From Gammaproteobacteria bacterium (GTDB lineage Bacteria; Pseudomonadota; Gammaproteobacteria; J044): 20,348 nt of DNA. Shown here one piece after another: positions 1 through 7,251 of this stretch. The stretch is taken from the NCBI GenBank assembly GCA_003696465.1, contig RFHG01000519.1, forward strand, positions 1 to 20,348. The letters run 5' to 3'. The position numbers and the translations under genes were made by a program. Numbering within the stretch: position 1 is the stretch's first letter; each line of letters begins with the position of its first letter. The notes beneath the pieces were generated by a model, which was given only the letters and a program-made list of their open reading frames with translations, searched no databases and was not told where the DNA came from.

Positions 1-1
1 C

Positions 2-538
2 GATTACTGGGATGGCCTGGACTGCCTGGTGCATTCGGTCGCCTTTGCGCCCAAGGAGGAACTGGAAGGTGATTTTCTCGACAACGTGACCCGCGATGGT
101 TTTCGTATTGCCCACGAAATCAGCTCATATAGCCTGGATGCCCTGGCCAAGGCAGGCCGGCAGATGATGCAGGGGCGCAACGGCTCCATCCTCACCCTCT
201 CCTATCTGGGTGCGGTACGCGCCATGCCGAGCTACAACGTGATGGGTCTGGCCAAGGCCAGCCTGGAAGCGAATGTGCGCTATCTGGCCTATACCCTGGG
301 TCCCGAGGGTACACGCGTGAATGCCATCTCGGCCGGTCCCATCCGTACCCTGGCCGCCTCCGGCATCGGCGACTTCCGAAAGCTGCTCGACCATGTGGCC
401 GAAGTTGCGCCGCTGCGTCGCAATGTCACCATCGAGGAAGTCGGGAATGTCGGGGCATTCCTGTGCTCCGACCTCGCCTCCGGCATCACCGGCGAGATCA
501 CTTACGTGGATTCGGGCTTCAATATCGTTGCCGCCTGA
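2..538 (+). CDS. fabI: Enoyl-[acyl-carrier-protein] reductase FabI, 3' part
   Basis: NADH-dependent enoyl-ACP reductase catalyses the last step of each fatty-acid elongation cycle in the cytoplasm. The gene enters the window in frame 2, and 178 codons plus TGA are present. Compared with the usual length of about 260 residues, roughly 80 N-terminal residues, including the nucleotide-binding glycine motif, lie outside. Visible family signatures are VHSVAFAP, ISSYS (first active-site Tyr), the YNVMGLAK block (Tyr-x6-Lys catalytic pair), GPEGTRVNAISAGPIRTLAA and the ending GEITYVDSGFNI. These are nearly the same as in enterobacterial FabI, so the identification is firm. The first in-window ATG (position 29 of the sequence is a GTG/CTG context, not a true start) should not be taken as the gene start. 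A strong hairpin follows about 20 bases after the stop codon. Confidence 0.96.
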   Translation, partial: DYWDGLDCLVHSVAFAPKEELEGDFLDNVTRDGFRIAHEISSYSLDALAKAGRQMMQGRNGSILTLSYLGAVRAMPSYNVMGLAKASLEANVRYLAYTLGPEGTRVNAISAGPIRTLAASGIGDFRKLLDHVAEVAPLRRNVTIEEVGNVGAFLCSDLASGITGEITYVDSGFNIVAA

Positions 539-558
539 ACGGCCCAAGGTCCCTGTCG

Positions 559-585
559 AAAACGGCGCCATGAAGGCGCCGTTTT
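559..585. terminator. Bidirectional Rho-independent terminator
   Basis: An 11-bp perfect stem, AAAACGGCGCC / GGCGCCGTTTT, encloses a five-base loop and is followed by T residues on the plus strand. The leading A-run gives a T-run on the minus strand as well. It lies between the stop codons of fabI (+) and the downstream PilT-family gene (-), so it can end both convergent transcripts. Confidence 0.92.
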
Positions 586-603
586 TCATGGGGTGGCGTG
601 AAC

Positions 604-1704
604 TCAGTGGCCGCCAAGCGCCGCCTCCGCGCGATCCTTCTCCTCCGGGGTGAGGTACTGCTCGAAGTTGGCCTTGGTGAAGGCGTGCGCGTAGGCCTCT
701 TCCGGGCTGATGACCCCTCTCTCCATGAGGCTCTTCAATGCGCTGTCCATGGTCTGCATGCCCTGCGACGCGCCCCCCTGCAGCGCCGTCTCGAGCTGCT
801 CGGTCTTGCCCTCGCGCAGCAGGTTGGAGACTGCCGGTGTGTTGATCATGAGCTCGATGGCTGCCACCCGGCCATCCCCCTCCTTCTTGCGTACCAGCTG
901 CTGCGACACCACGGCACGCAGGGAGGTGGCCAGCATGGCACGTACCTGCGACTGCTCGTTGGCCGGGAAGGCATTGACGATGCGGTCCACGGTCGAGGTG
1001 GCACTGTTGGTATGCAGCGTGCCGAACACGAGGATGCCCACTTCCGCCGCCGTGACCGCCAAACGCATGGTCTCGAGGTCACGCAGCTCGCCGACCAGAA
1101 TCACATCGGGGTCCTCGCGCAGGGCCGAACGCAGGGCATTGGCGAAACTGCCCGTATGCACGCCGACCTCACGCTGCGAGATCAGGCAGCGCTTGCGCTG
1201 GTGCACGAATTCGATCGGATCCTCGATGGTGATGATATGCCCCTTCACGTTGCTGTTGATGAAGTCGATCATCGCTGCCAGCGTGGTCGACTTGCCCGAC
1301 CCGGTCTTGCCGGTGACCAGAACCAGTCCGTTGGCATTGCGGCAAAAGCTCTTGAGGATCTCGGGCATGCCGAGCTGTTCGAGGGTGAGCGCCCGCGCCG
1401 GGATGGTCCTGAAGACCGCCGCCACCCCGTTGATATGGCGCAGCATGTTGACCCGGAACCGGGCCACGCCCTCGAGCTCGTAGGCGAAGTCTGCCTGATC
1501 GTAGCGTTCGAACTCGCGTTGTGCGGCGCGGGGAGCCAGCATCATCAGCTGCTCGCTCAGCACCTCGTTGTCGATTTCTTCTTCCTCGATGACTTCAAGC
1601 ACGCCATAACGGCGCATGCGCGGGTATTCACTGGCCACCAGATGCAGATCGGAGGCGTCCCGTCTGACCGTTTCCTTGAGCAGTTCCTGCAGGTCAAAGG
1701 CCAT
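604..1704 (-). CDS. PilT/PilU-family type IV pilus retraction ATPase (second copy)
   Basis: A 366-residue hexameric secretion-type ATPase expected to act at the cytoplasmic face of a type IV pilus machine. Visible motifs are Walker A GKTGSGKST (132-140), Asp box IITIEDPIEF (157-166), Walker B VILVGELRD with Glu206, His box GTLHTNSA (228-235), and a C-terminal AVSNLLREGK that resembles the AIRNLIRE motif required for PilT retraction. The N-terminal PAS-like part has ASDLHL, but the usual G-x-PP-x-x-R turn is replaced by ASEYPRMRRYG. An acidic C-terminal tail (352-362) follows. The start is supported by GAGGAG six bases upstream. It is the last gene of the operon, 10 bases after the first PilT-like gene. 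The ATPase core is clear. Whether it is a PilT, a PilU or a separate subfamily cannot be settled by eye, so no symbol is given. Confidence 0.93.
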   Translation of the reverse strand: MAFDLQELLKETVRRDASDLHLVASEYPRMRRYGVLEVIEEEEIDNEVLSEQLMMLAPRAAQREFERYDQADFAYELEGVARFRVNMLRHINGVAAVFRTIPARALTLEQLGMPEILKSFCRNANGLVLVTGKTGSGKSTTLAAMIDFINSNVKGHIITIEDPIEFVHQRKRCLISQREVGVHTGSFANALRSALREDPDVILVGELRDLETMRLAVTAAEVGILVFGTLHTNSATSTVDRIVNAFPANEQSQVRAMLATSLRAVVSQQLVRKKEGDGRVAAIELMINTPAVSNLLREGKTEQLETALQGGASQGMQTMDSALKSLMERGVISPEEAYAHAFTKANFEQYLTPEEKDRAEAALGGH

Positions 1705-1714
1705 CGCCGGCTCC

Positions 1715-2800
1715 TCAGATCGTGACCTTCGGCAGCAGCGAGGGATCCGTCACGAAACGCTGGAACTGCTGCTTGTCGGTGGCATAGAGATAGGCATCGT
1801 CCGGATCAATCTCGCCAGCCTCGATGGCCTCCATCAGGGCCTGGTCCATCAGCTGCATGCCCTGTGCCTTGCCGGTCTGCAGCTGGGACGGAATCTGGAA
1901 GGTCTTGTCGGTGGTAATGAGCCGGGCAATGGCGTGATTCATGGTCATGATCTCGACGATCGGCATGCGGCCACGGCCATCCGCCTTCTTGACCAGCACC
2001 TGGGTGATGACGGCATGCAGGTTCTGCGACAGGAACACCTTGCCCTGGTCACGCAACTCGGCCGGCAGTGCATCGAGGATACGGTCGATGGTCTTCACCG
2101 CCGAGGTCGTATGCATGGTACCCAGCACCAGGTGCCCAGTCTCCGCGGCCATCATGGCCATGGTGAGGGTATCGGCGTCGCGCAGCTCGCCCACCAGAAT
2201 CACGTCCGGGTCCTCGCGCAGCGCTGCCCGCAGACCATCCTTGAAGGATGGCACATGGGTCTCCACCTCGCGCTGGATGACCTGGGCCTCCTTGCTCTGG
2301 TGGACGAACTCCACCGGGTCTTCCAGGGTAATGATATTGACCTTCCGACGCCGATTGATGTAATCGATCATCGCCGCCAGGGTGGTGGACTTTCCGGTAC
2401 CGGTAGAGCCGGTCACCAGCACCAGCCCCTGGTGGAAGTGGGTAAACTTTTCCACCACCGGTGGCAGGCCCAGCTCTTCGAGCTTCGGCGTCTCCAGCGG
2501 GATGTGCCGGAAGGTGGCACCAATTCCGGTCAGCTTGCGAAACACATTGACCCGAAACCGGCCCACACCCGGCGACATGTAGGAGAAATCCAGATCCTGT
2601 CCCTTGCGGAAGCGCTCCTTCTGCGACTCGGTCAGGATCTCGTTGATGTAGCCCGCCAGTTCGGTATCGCGCAGGTCACGGAAACGGATCGGCATCAGGT
2701 CGCCGTCCATGCGCAGCATGGGCGGCACACCAACCGCCAGGTGCACATCGGAGCAGCCCTGTTCGCGGCCCAGCTTGAGAAAGGCATCAATTCTCGCCAT
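1715..2800 (-). CDS. PilT-family type IV pilus ATPase (first copy)
   Basis: A 361-residue paralogue of the next gene, with the full PilT layout: N-terminal CSDVHLAVGVPPMLRMDGD (PAS-like domain), Walker A GSTGTGKS (131-138), Asp box IITLEDPVEF (156-165), Walker B VILVGELRD with Glu205, and His box LGTMHTTSA around His230. In place of the PilT AIRNLIRE motif it has AIARLITTDK, and it ends with a tail (335-361) lacking in short PilT proteins. The first half is therefore PilT-like while the retraction motif is changed. A GGAGT ribosome site lies six bases before the ATG, and the gene starts three bases after the stop of the HEAT-kinase gene, implying translational coupling. The side-by-side pair recalls PilT-PilU, but no yggS-type neighbours of the standard pilTU locus are seen. 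A kinase-linked motor is the likelier role. Confidence 0.93.
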   Translation of the reverse strand: MARIDAFLKLGREQGCSDVHLAVGVPPMLRMDGDLMPIRFRDLRDTELAGYINEILTESQKERFRKGQDLDFSYMSPGVGRFRVNVFRKLTGIGATFRHIPLETPKLEELGLPPVVEKFTHFHQGLVLVTGSTGTGKSTTLAAMIDYINRRRKVNIITLEDPVEFVHQSKEAQVIQREVETHVPSFKDGLRAALREDPDVILVGELRDADTLTMAMMAAETGHLVLGTMHTTSAVKTIDRILDALPAELRDQGKVFLSQNLHAVITQVLVKKADGRGRMPIVEIMTMNHAIARLITTDKTFQIPSQLQTGKAQGMQLMDQALMEAIEAGEIDPDDAYLYATDKQQFQRFVTDPSLLPKVTI

Positions 2801-2803
2801 GCA

Positions 2804-5251
2804 TCACTCCAGCATCATCTCCAGCCGCTTCCTGAGTTCACCCATGCTCTGGTAGCGTTTCTCCGGTTCCACCGACATCGCCTTGCGCACCACGGCTGCC
2901 AGGGTCTTGGGAATCTCGGGACGGATCTCGCTCACCAGAGGGGCATTGCCCTGCACGTGCTGGTACATGAGCGACATGTAGTCCTCGCCCTGATAGGGCG
3001 GCTTGCCGGTCAGCATCTCGTACATGATGACACCCAGGCTGTAGATGTCGGTACGGTTGTCCACCGGCTTGCCCAGCACCTGTTCCGGGGCAATATAGGT
3101 AGGCGTGCCGACCAGCGTGCCGGTGCGGGTCAGCCGTGTCTCGTTGTGCCGGGCCGCCGCAGCGATGCCGAAATCCACCACCTTCACCAGGCCCTCGTCG
3201 TTGACCAGGATGTTGGGCGGCTTCATGTCGCGATGAATCACACCCTCCTTGTGCGCCGCCTCCATGCCGGCACAGATCTGCACCAGTTCGCGCAGGGCCT
3301 GCTGGATGTCCATGCCCCCTTCGCTGTCCTTGATCTCCTTGCTCAGAGTATGGCTCTCGAAGTATTCCATGGAGATGGCCTGCCAGTCCCCGAAGGTGAG
3401 CAGGTCGAAGATGCGGATTACATTGGGATGCGTGATCTTTCGGGTAAAGCGCAGCTCGTGCACGAAGCGCTTGATGGCCGACTCGTCCGAGGCCATCTGC
3501 GTGTTGATGAACTTGAGCACAATCTGCTCGTTGACGAAGGTATCGTTGACCAGCAGCACCGTGCCGAACGCGCCCTTGCCGATGCGACGGATGAACTGGT
3601 AGCGATCGCCAATCAGCTCGCCCGGCTTGAGCAACTCCAGATTGAAGACCTGGCCGGTGCGCACATCGCGCACGATGCTTTCCATCTCCTGGGTCTCGGC
3701 CGTGCTGCCGTGCTGGACCAGCTCCTCCGAGGCCTCCTTGTCCATGCCGTATTCGCGCCTGACCCGCTCCAGCGACTCGGCCGAGGCCTCGCGCTCCATG
3801 GAGCCGCTGAGCGGATGGCGCTCCGTAATCTGCTTGACGACCCGGGTGGCCAGATCCTGCACCTCCTCCGGGGCATCCTTGATCTCGGCGAAGATGGCCT
3901 CGTTGATGTCGTCGGCATCGACCTCGTCGGTCAGCAGGGCGAGGGCATTGAGTGCCTCTTTCTGCACTTCCGGATTCTGGTCGCGGAGGAAGGGCACGAT
4001 CTTTCGCGCCACGCTGGTATCACCGATCTGGCCCAGGGCATGCAGCACCACGGCGCGGGCCTTCTCGTCCCGCTCCGCAAGCGCGATCAGCGGCTCGACG
4101 GCACGCCGATTGCCCAGTTGACCCAGCGCGTCCACGGCCCGCTCCCGCACCCACCAGTCCTCGTCCTCGAGCATGTTGATGAGGTAGTCGAGGGTGCGTG
4201 GATCCTTGCTGCTGTTGATGATCTCGATGGCCGTGCGGCGCACGAACTTGTTCGGGTCCTTGATCAGCTCGAGCATGGCATCGACCACGCGCGGCCCGCC
4301 GATCTTGGCCAGCGCATCGGCGGCCCGTTCGCGTACCCACCAGTCGCGGTCCTTGATCGCCACCAGGAGGTCCTTGATCGAATCGGTATCGGCCACCTCA
4401 TTGAGCACCTCGACCGCACCACGGCGCACGTATTCGTCCTCGTCCTGCAAGGGGTCGATGAGGAGCTCCACGGTCTGGGGATCACGCTTGCGGATCAGGG
4501 CCTCGATGGCCAGGTCCTGGATGCGGATATCCGGATCGCGCAACAGGGCGATGAGCGTATGCACGCTGACATCGGCCTCCTTCATGCCGGTGAGCGAACG
4601 TACTGCCTCGAGTCGCACCAGGCGGTTGCGGTCGGCCGCAAGCCGCTCCAGCGCCTCGACCACGGCCGGATTGCCGTCGAATCGGCCCAGGGTGCGGGCA
4701 ATATGGGCGCGGATGTTCTCGTCCTTGCCCGAGAGGCGGCTGATCAGCTCCGGAATCTGCTTTTCGGTGACGATGTCATCGATGACCCGGAACAGGGCAT
4801 TCTGATTGCCGACATCGAGCTTGTAGGCCTGACGCAGGAGCTGGTCGGGATTGACCTGTTCCTTGTGGCCCTCGAGGATTTCGATCAGGGCGGTCTTGGA
4901 GATCTCGGGATCACCGAACAGGTCGATCAGCAGATTGGGATCGAAGGCCTCGCTGATGCGAAGAATGGAGGCCACCGCATTGATCACGCGCGGACGGCCC
5001 TCGGCAAGGCCCTTGACGAATTCGGGCAGGGTGCTGTTGTTGACCAGCTTGAGCAAGGCCTGGGAGATGACCTCGGTCTGCTCCTTGCTGGTGGTATCGA
5101 GGGCATCGATCAGCGGCTGGATGGCCGGCTTTCCGATCTCGCGCAGGCGCTCGAGGGCCGCACGGACCTTGGGGTCTTCCGTGCTCGGGGCCGCCAGCAC
5201 CTGATCCACCAGGCGCCCCACGCGCAGATTGTCGAGTATGCCCAGTGCCAA
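2804..5251 (-). CDS. HEAT-repeat protein fused to a Ser/Thr protein kinase
   Basis: An 815-residue soluble protein. Residues 1 to about 480 are HEAT/PBS-lyase-type helical repeats of about 31 residues (for example LLIDPLQDEDEYVRRGAVEV). Two copies of DWWVRERA (303-310 and 365-372) mark successive repeats, so this half is a protein-binding solenoid. Residues 551-815 are a complete Hanks-type kinase: GKGAFGTV (558-565), Lys580, Glu599, HRDMKPPN (catalytic Asp675), DFG (693-695) and GTPTYIAPE (715-723). All key residues are present, so an active kinase is expected. No signal peptide or membrane helix is visible. The start codon is TTG, two bases after the upstream stop, with GGGGAG at proper spacing. 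Substrates are unknown. The position directly before two PilT-type ATPases suggests control of a pilus motor (inference). Confidence 0.93.
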   Translation of the reverse strand: MALGILDNLRVGRLVDQVLAAPSTEDPKVRAALERLREIGKPAIQPLIDALDTTSKEQTEVISQALLKLVNNSTLPEFVKGLAEGRPRVINAVASILRISEAFDPNLLIDLFGDPEISKTALIEILEGHKEQVNPDQLLRQAYKLDVGNQNALFRVIDDIVTEKQIPELISRLSGKDENIRAHIARTLGRFDGNPAVVEALERLAADRNRLVRLEAVRSLTGMKEADVSVHTLIALLRDPDIRIQDLAIEALIRKRDPQTVELLIDPLQDEDEYVRRGAVEVLNEVADTDSIKDLLVAIKDRDWWVRERAADALAKIGGPRVVDAMLELIKDPNKFVRRTAIEIINSSKDPRTLDYLINMLEDEDWWVRERAVDALGQLGNRRAVEPLIALAERDEKARAVVLHALGQIGDTSVARKIVPFLRDQNPEVQKEALNALALLTDEVDADDINEAIFAEIKDAPEEVQDLATRVVKQITERHPLSGSMEREASAESLERVRREYGMDKEASEELVQHGSTAETQEMESIVRDVRTGQVFNLELLKPGELIGDRYQFIRRIGKGAFGTVLLVNDTFVNEQIVLKFINTQMASDESAIKRFVHELRFTRKITHPNVIRIFDLLTFGDWQAISMEYFESHTLSKEIKDSEGGMDIQQALRELVQICAGMEAAHKEGVIHRDMKPPNILVNDEGLVKVVDFGIAAAARHNETRLTRTGTLVGTPTYIAPEQVLGKPVDNRTDIYSLGVIMYEMLTGKPPYQGEDYMSLMYQHVQGNAPLVSEIRPEIPKTLAAVVRKAMSVEPEKRYQSMGELRKRLEMMLE

Positions 5252-5253
5252 GC

Positions 5254-5736
5254 TCAGCTCCCCTTCACCGGCAGGATGCGAATGATGTGATCACGATTGA
5301 CCAGGATCACCTGATCCTCCGTTCCTTCCTCATAGATCCGGATGAAACGGTCACCGGAAAGGTTCAGATAGTCGTACAGGCGGCGGTGTTGCGGCTGCAG
5401 CAGCTCGCGCACCTCGCCCTCTACCAGCGTACCGTCGCGCAGACCCAGGCGGGCATGAAGCACAGTACGTTCAACCCCCGGATCCTCGACCTGGGGCTCG
5501 CGATAGTGCACCCGAACGATGGCATTCTTGTTGTAGAAACGCGGCTCCTGCGGGTCCTCGTGCAACACCACCACGAAGGGCTCCGGGTCATTGAGCAGGT
5601 CCTTTGGCGTCTCCGGGCCCGCATGCCGTTCACTCTGCGGGGCGAGAAAAAAGGAGGCAATGACCTGCCCCTCTGTCTCCACCCACAGCGAGCTGATGAG
5701 GCGATCCTTCGGGATCTTCAGTGATTCGGTATCCAT
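5254..5736 (-). CDS. Conserved-looking small beta-rich protein, first gene of the kinase/PilT operon
   Basis: A 160-residue protein of unknown function. The ATG at 5736 is chosen over an in-frame ATG at 5784 because AGGGAGG lies just upstream, and the extra 16 residues (MYLGTERIRHCRSGRR) overlap the promoter region. No signal peptide or membrane helix is present. The C-terminal half contains LRDGTLVEGEV, RRLYDYLNLSGDRFIRI and VILVNRDHIIRI. This pattern (RL-x-DYLN, then FI-x-hydrophobic, then NRDHI) recurs in small bacterial beta-barrel-like domains, possibly the family annotated as DUF6812, but that assignment is from memory and untested. The stop lies two bases before the TTG of the HEAT-kinase gene, so the two are probably made together. 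It could be a regulator or adaptor of the kinase; that is inference from position only. Confidence 0.8.
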   Translation of the reverse strand: MDTESLKIPKDRLISSLWVETEGQVIASFFLAPQSERHAGPETPKDLLNDPEPFVVVLHEDPQEPRFYNKNAIVRVHYREPQVEDPGVERTVLHARLGLRDGTLVEGEVRELLQPQHRRLYDYLNLSGDRFIRIYEEGTEDQVILVNRDHIIRILPVKGS

Positions 5737-5769
5737 GCGCCTCCCTGAACGGCAATGACGGATCCGCTC

Positions 5770-5783
5770 TGTACCAAGGTACA
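5770..5783. promoter_or_regulatory. Palindrome in the divergent promoter region
   Basis: TGTACCAAGGTACA has six-base inverted arms around an AA centre. It lies 34 bases upstream of the ATG of the small beta-rich protein and close to the repeats at 5781-5809, where the minus-strand promoter should be. It may be a repressor or activator half-site pair. No binding protein can be named. Confidence 0.4.
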
Positions 5784-5809
5784 ATACCAGAACCGTTCCA
5801 GAAACAATA
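5781..5809. repeat. Nested direct repeats in the divergent promoter region
   Basis: The order is ACAATA, CCAGAA, CCGTT, CCAGAA, ACAATA: two exact six-base repeats nested around a five-base centre. The two CCAGAA copies are 11 bases apart, about one helical turn. On the minus strand the ACAATA copies read TATTGT, each a possible -10 hexamer. Either tandem promoters or an activator site could explain this. Confidence 0.4.
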
Positions 5810-5974
5810 GCACCTGCTCCGCAAAAGCGAAAGTTTTCCCCGGCAAAACCGCAGCTTGCGACAATCGCTGCAGAAACCTCTGTAACTGCAGGCGTGCCGA
5901 GGGGCGGCGCCTCCTTCCCCCGGACCGGAGGATGCTAGGATGTACGACCCAATACACATATAGTCACAAAAGAC

Positions 5975-6661
5975 ATGTTGCGCACCCTGCTCTTCGATCT
6001 TGACGGCACCCTGCTCGATACTGCCCCTGACATGGCCTGGGCCCTGAACCGCGTCCTCGAAGGGCAGGGCCGTGCTCCCCTGCCCCTCGAGCGCATTCGA
6101 AGTGTCGTGTCTCATGGCAGCAAGGCATTGATGTCCCTGGCCTTTCCGGACCTGACCGAGGCACAGCGCGAACCCCTGAGGGAAGCATTCCTGACGCTCT
6201 ACCGGAACAACCTGTTTCTGGATACCGCACTGTTCCCCGGCCTGGCGCCGGTACTCGCACGCCTGGAACAGACGGGCCGCCCCTGGGGCGTGGTGACCAA
6301 CAAGCCGGCCTGGCTCACCGAGCCCCTGCTGGAAGGGCTGGGCCTGCTGGAACGCGCGGCCTGCGTGATTTCCGGCGACAGCACCCCGCGGCGAAAGCCG
6401 GATCCGCTGCCGCTTCGGCTTGCCTGCGAACGGATCGGCGTGGATCCCGTGCATGCCATCTATGTCGGTGATGCCCCGCGCGACATCGAGGCAGGGCATG
6501 CGGCCGGCATGACCACGGTCGTTGCGCTGTGGGGCTACATCGGCGACGATGACCGGCCCGAGCAATGGGGCGCAGACCACCTGCTCGAGGATCCGCGGAG
6601 CCTGCTCGGGCTGTTTCCGGACGACGCATCCCGTCGCGAGCACCTCCTCCAGCGGCAGTAG
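5975..6661 (+). CDS. gph: HAD-IA phosphatase (phosphoglycolate phosphatase / MupP type)
   Basis: A 228-residue cytoplasmic HAD hydrolase. Visible motifs are DLDGTLLD (8-15; nucleophile Asp8, acid Asp10), VVTNK (Thr108), RRKPDP (Lys141) and VGDAPRD (Asp166, Asp170). The cap domain lies between residues 15 and about 85. The ending WGYI, then DDDRPEQWGAD, then a DP-x-x-LL stretch, resembles Pseudomonas MupP, which dephosphorylates MurNAc-6-phosphate in peptidoglycan recycling. In Pseudomonas mupP sits beside a YciK-type SDR gene, and such a gene is also nearby here (9023-9787). Phosphoglycolate is the other candidate substrate, so gph is used as the family symbol. The ATG has no recognisable ribosome site, and TATAGT (5959-5964) lies just 10 bases upstream, so the mRNA may be nearly leaderless. 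The start itself is fixed by the HAD motif eight residues in. Confidence 0.93.
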   Translation: MLRTLLFDLDGTLLDTAPDMAWALNRVLEGQGRAPLPLERIRSVVSHGSKALMSLAFPDLTEAQREPLREAFLTLYRNNLFLDTALFPGLAPVLARLEQTGRPWGVVTNKPAWLTEPLLEGLGLLERAACVISGDSTPRRKPDPLPLRLACERIGVDPVHAIYVGDAPRDIEAGHAAGMTTVVALWGYIGDDDRPEQWGADHLLEDPRSLLGLFPDDASRREHLLQRQ

Positions 6662-6724
6662 CCGTCACCGAGCCCCTGCGGTATCATCGTGCCACCTGCA
6701 ATTCCACCATCAACAGGAGTCACC

Positions 6725-7249
6725 ATGCGCCAGCACGCCCGTTTTCGCCTCCTCGTCCTTGCCCTGTTTGCCGCCCTGCTGCTCCCCCTGTCGGCACAGG
6801 CGGGCAAGATCGGCTTTGTCGACCTGCAAATGCTGCTGCAGAAGTCGCCCCAGCGCCAGGAGGCCAGTGCCCGCATCGAAAAGGAGTTTGCCGAACGCAA
6901 GCGCAAGATCCAGGAACTGATGGGTCGCATCCAGGCGCTCGAGAACCAGATCAAGGGCAATGCCGATGCCATGAGCCAGCAGCAGCTACGCAACAAGCAG
7001 CGTGAACTGCTCAACCTCAAGCGCGAGGCCAAACGCGAGGAACAGTACTACAACGAGGACCGCAACATCCGCAACAACGAGGAACTGGCCGAACTGCAGA
7101 AGGTCATCTTCAAAGCCATCGAAAAGGTCGCCGTGCGGGAAGGTTACGATCTGGTACTGGCCGAAGGCATTGCGTACTACTCCGACAAGGTGAACATCAC
7201 CGACCTCGTCCTCGACCAGCTGCGCAAGGACTTCAAGCAGGGCCACTGA
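6725..7249 (+). CDS. OmpH/Skp-family periplasmic chaperone
   Basis: A 174-residue exported protein. Skp-type chaperones are trimers that hold unfolded outer-membrane proteins with long coiled-coil arms. The ATG at 6725 is preferred over an in-frame ATG at 6689 because AGGAGT lies four bases upstream and a signal peptide begins there: MRQHARF, then a hydrophobic stretch, with likely cleavage after AQA (26). The mature start GKIGFVDLQMLLQKSP is the family beta-strand signature. Residues 42-135 are highly charged coiled coil (many Lys, Arg, Glu, Gln), and the end, YDLVLAEGIAYYSDKVNITD, is also typical. The canonical skp lies between bamA and lpxD, which are not seen here, so this may be a paralogue and no symbol is given. 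TATCAT at 6682-6687 is a possible -10 element. The next gene starts two bases after the stop. Confidence 0.9.
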   Translation: MRQHARFRLLVLALFAALLLPLSAQAGKIGFVDLQMLLQKSPQRQEASARIEKEFAERKRKIQELMGRIQALENQIKGNADAMSQQQLRNKQRELLNLKREAKREEQYYNEDRNIRNNEELAELQKVIFKAIEKVAVREGYDLVLAEGIAYYSDKVNITDLVLDQLRKDFKQGH

Positions 7250-7251
7250 TC

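Noticed and set aside
303..372. Idea that repeated protein segments in the HEAT-kinase reflect a DNA tandem repeat or CRISPR-like array
   Set aside because: The repeats are at protein level (HEAT units) with variable DNA. No CRISPR repeats, tRNA or rRNA genes, insertion-sequence ends or transposase were seen anywhere in the window. Coordinates here are residue numbers of that protein, not a DNA location.
598..1725. 375-codon plus-strand ORF opposite the second PilT-type gene
   Set aside because: No domain or ribosome site is visible, and it mirrors a clear ATPase gene, so it is a shadow frame.
1715..2800. Naming the two ATPase genes pilT and pilU
   Set aside because: Neither copy matches the standard proteins in all motifs, and the genomic neighbours are not those of the usual pilTU locus.
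1616..5290. Open reading frame of 1224 codons on the plus strand, antisense to the HEAT-kinase and PilT genes
   Set aside because: Its protein is rich in His, Gln, Leu and Asp with no domain, as expected when the complement of a GC-rich gene has few stops. The minus-strand genes have full motif sets, ribosome sites and operon spacing.
5787..5810. Possible sigma-54 (-24/-12) promoter reading TGGAACG on the minus strand
   Set aside because: The TTGC half is absent at the required spacing.
5630..6643. 337-codon minus-strand ORF opposite the HAD phosphatase and the promoter region
   Set aside because: It crosses a promoter region and a well-supported gene and has no recognisable motif.
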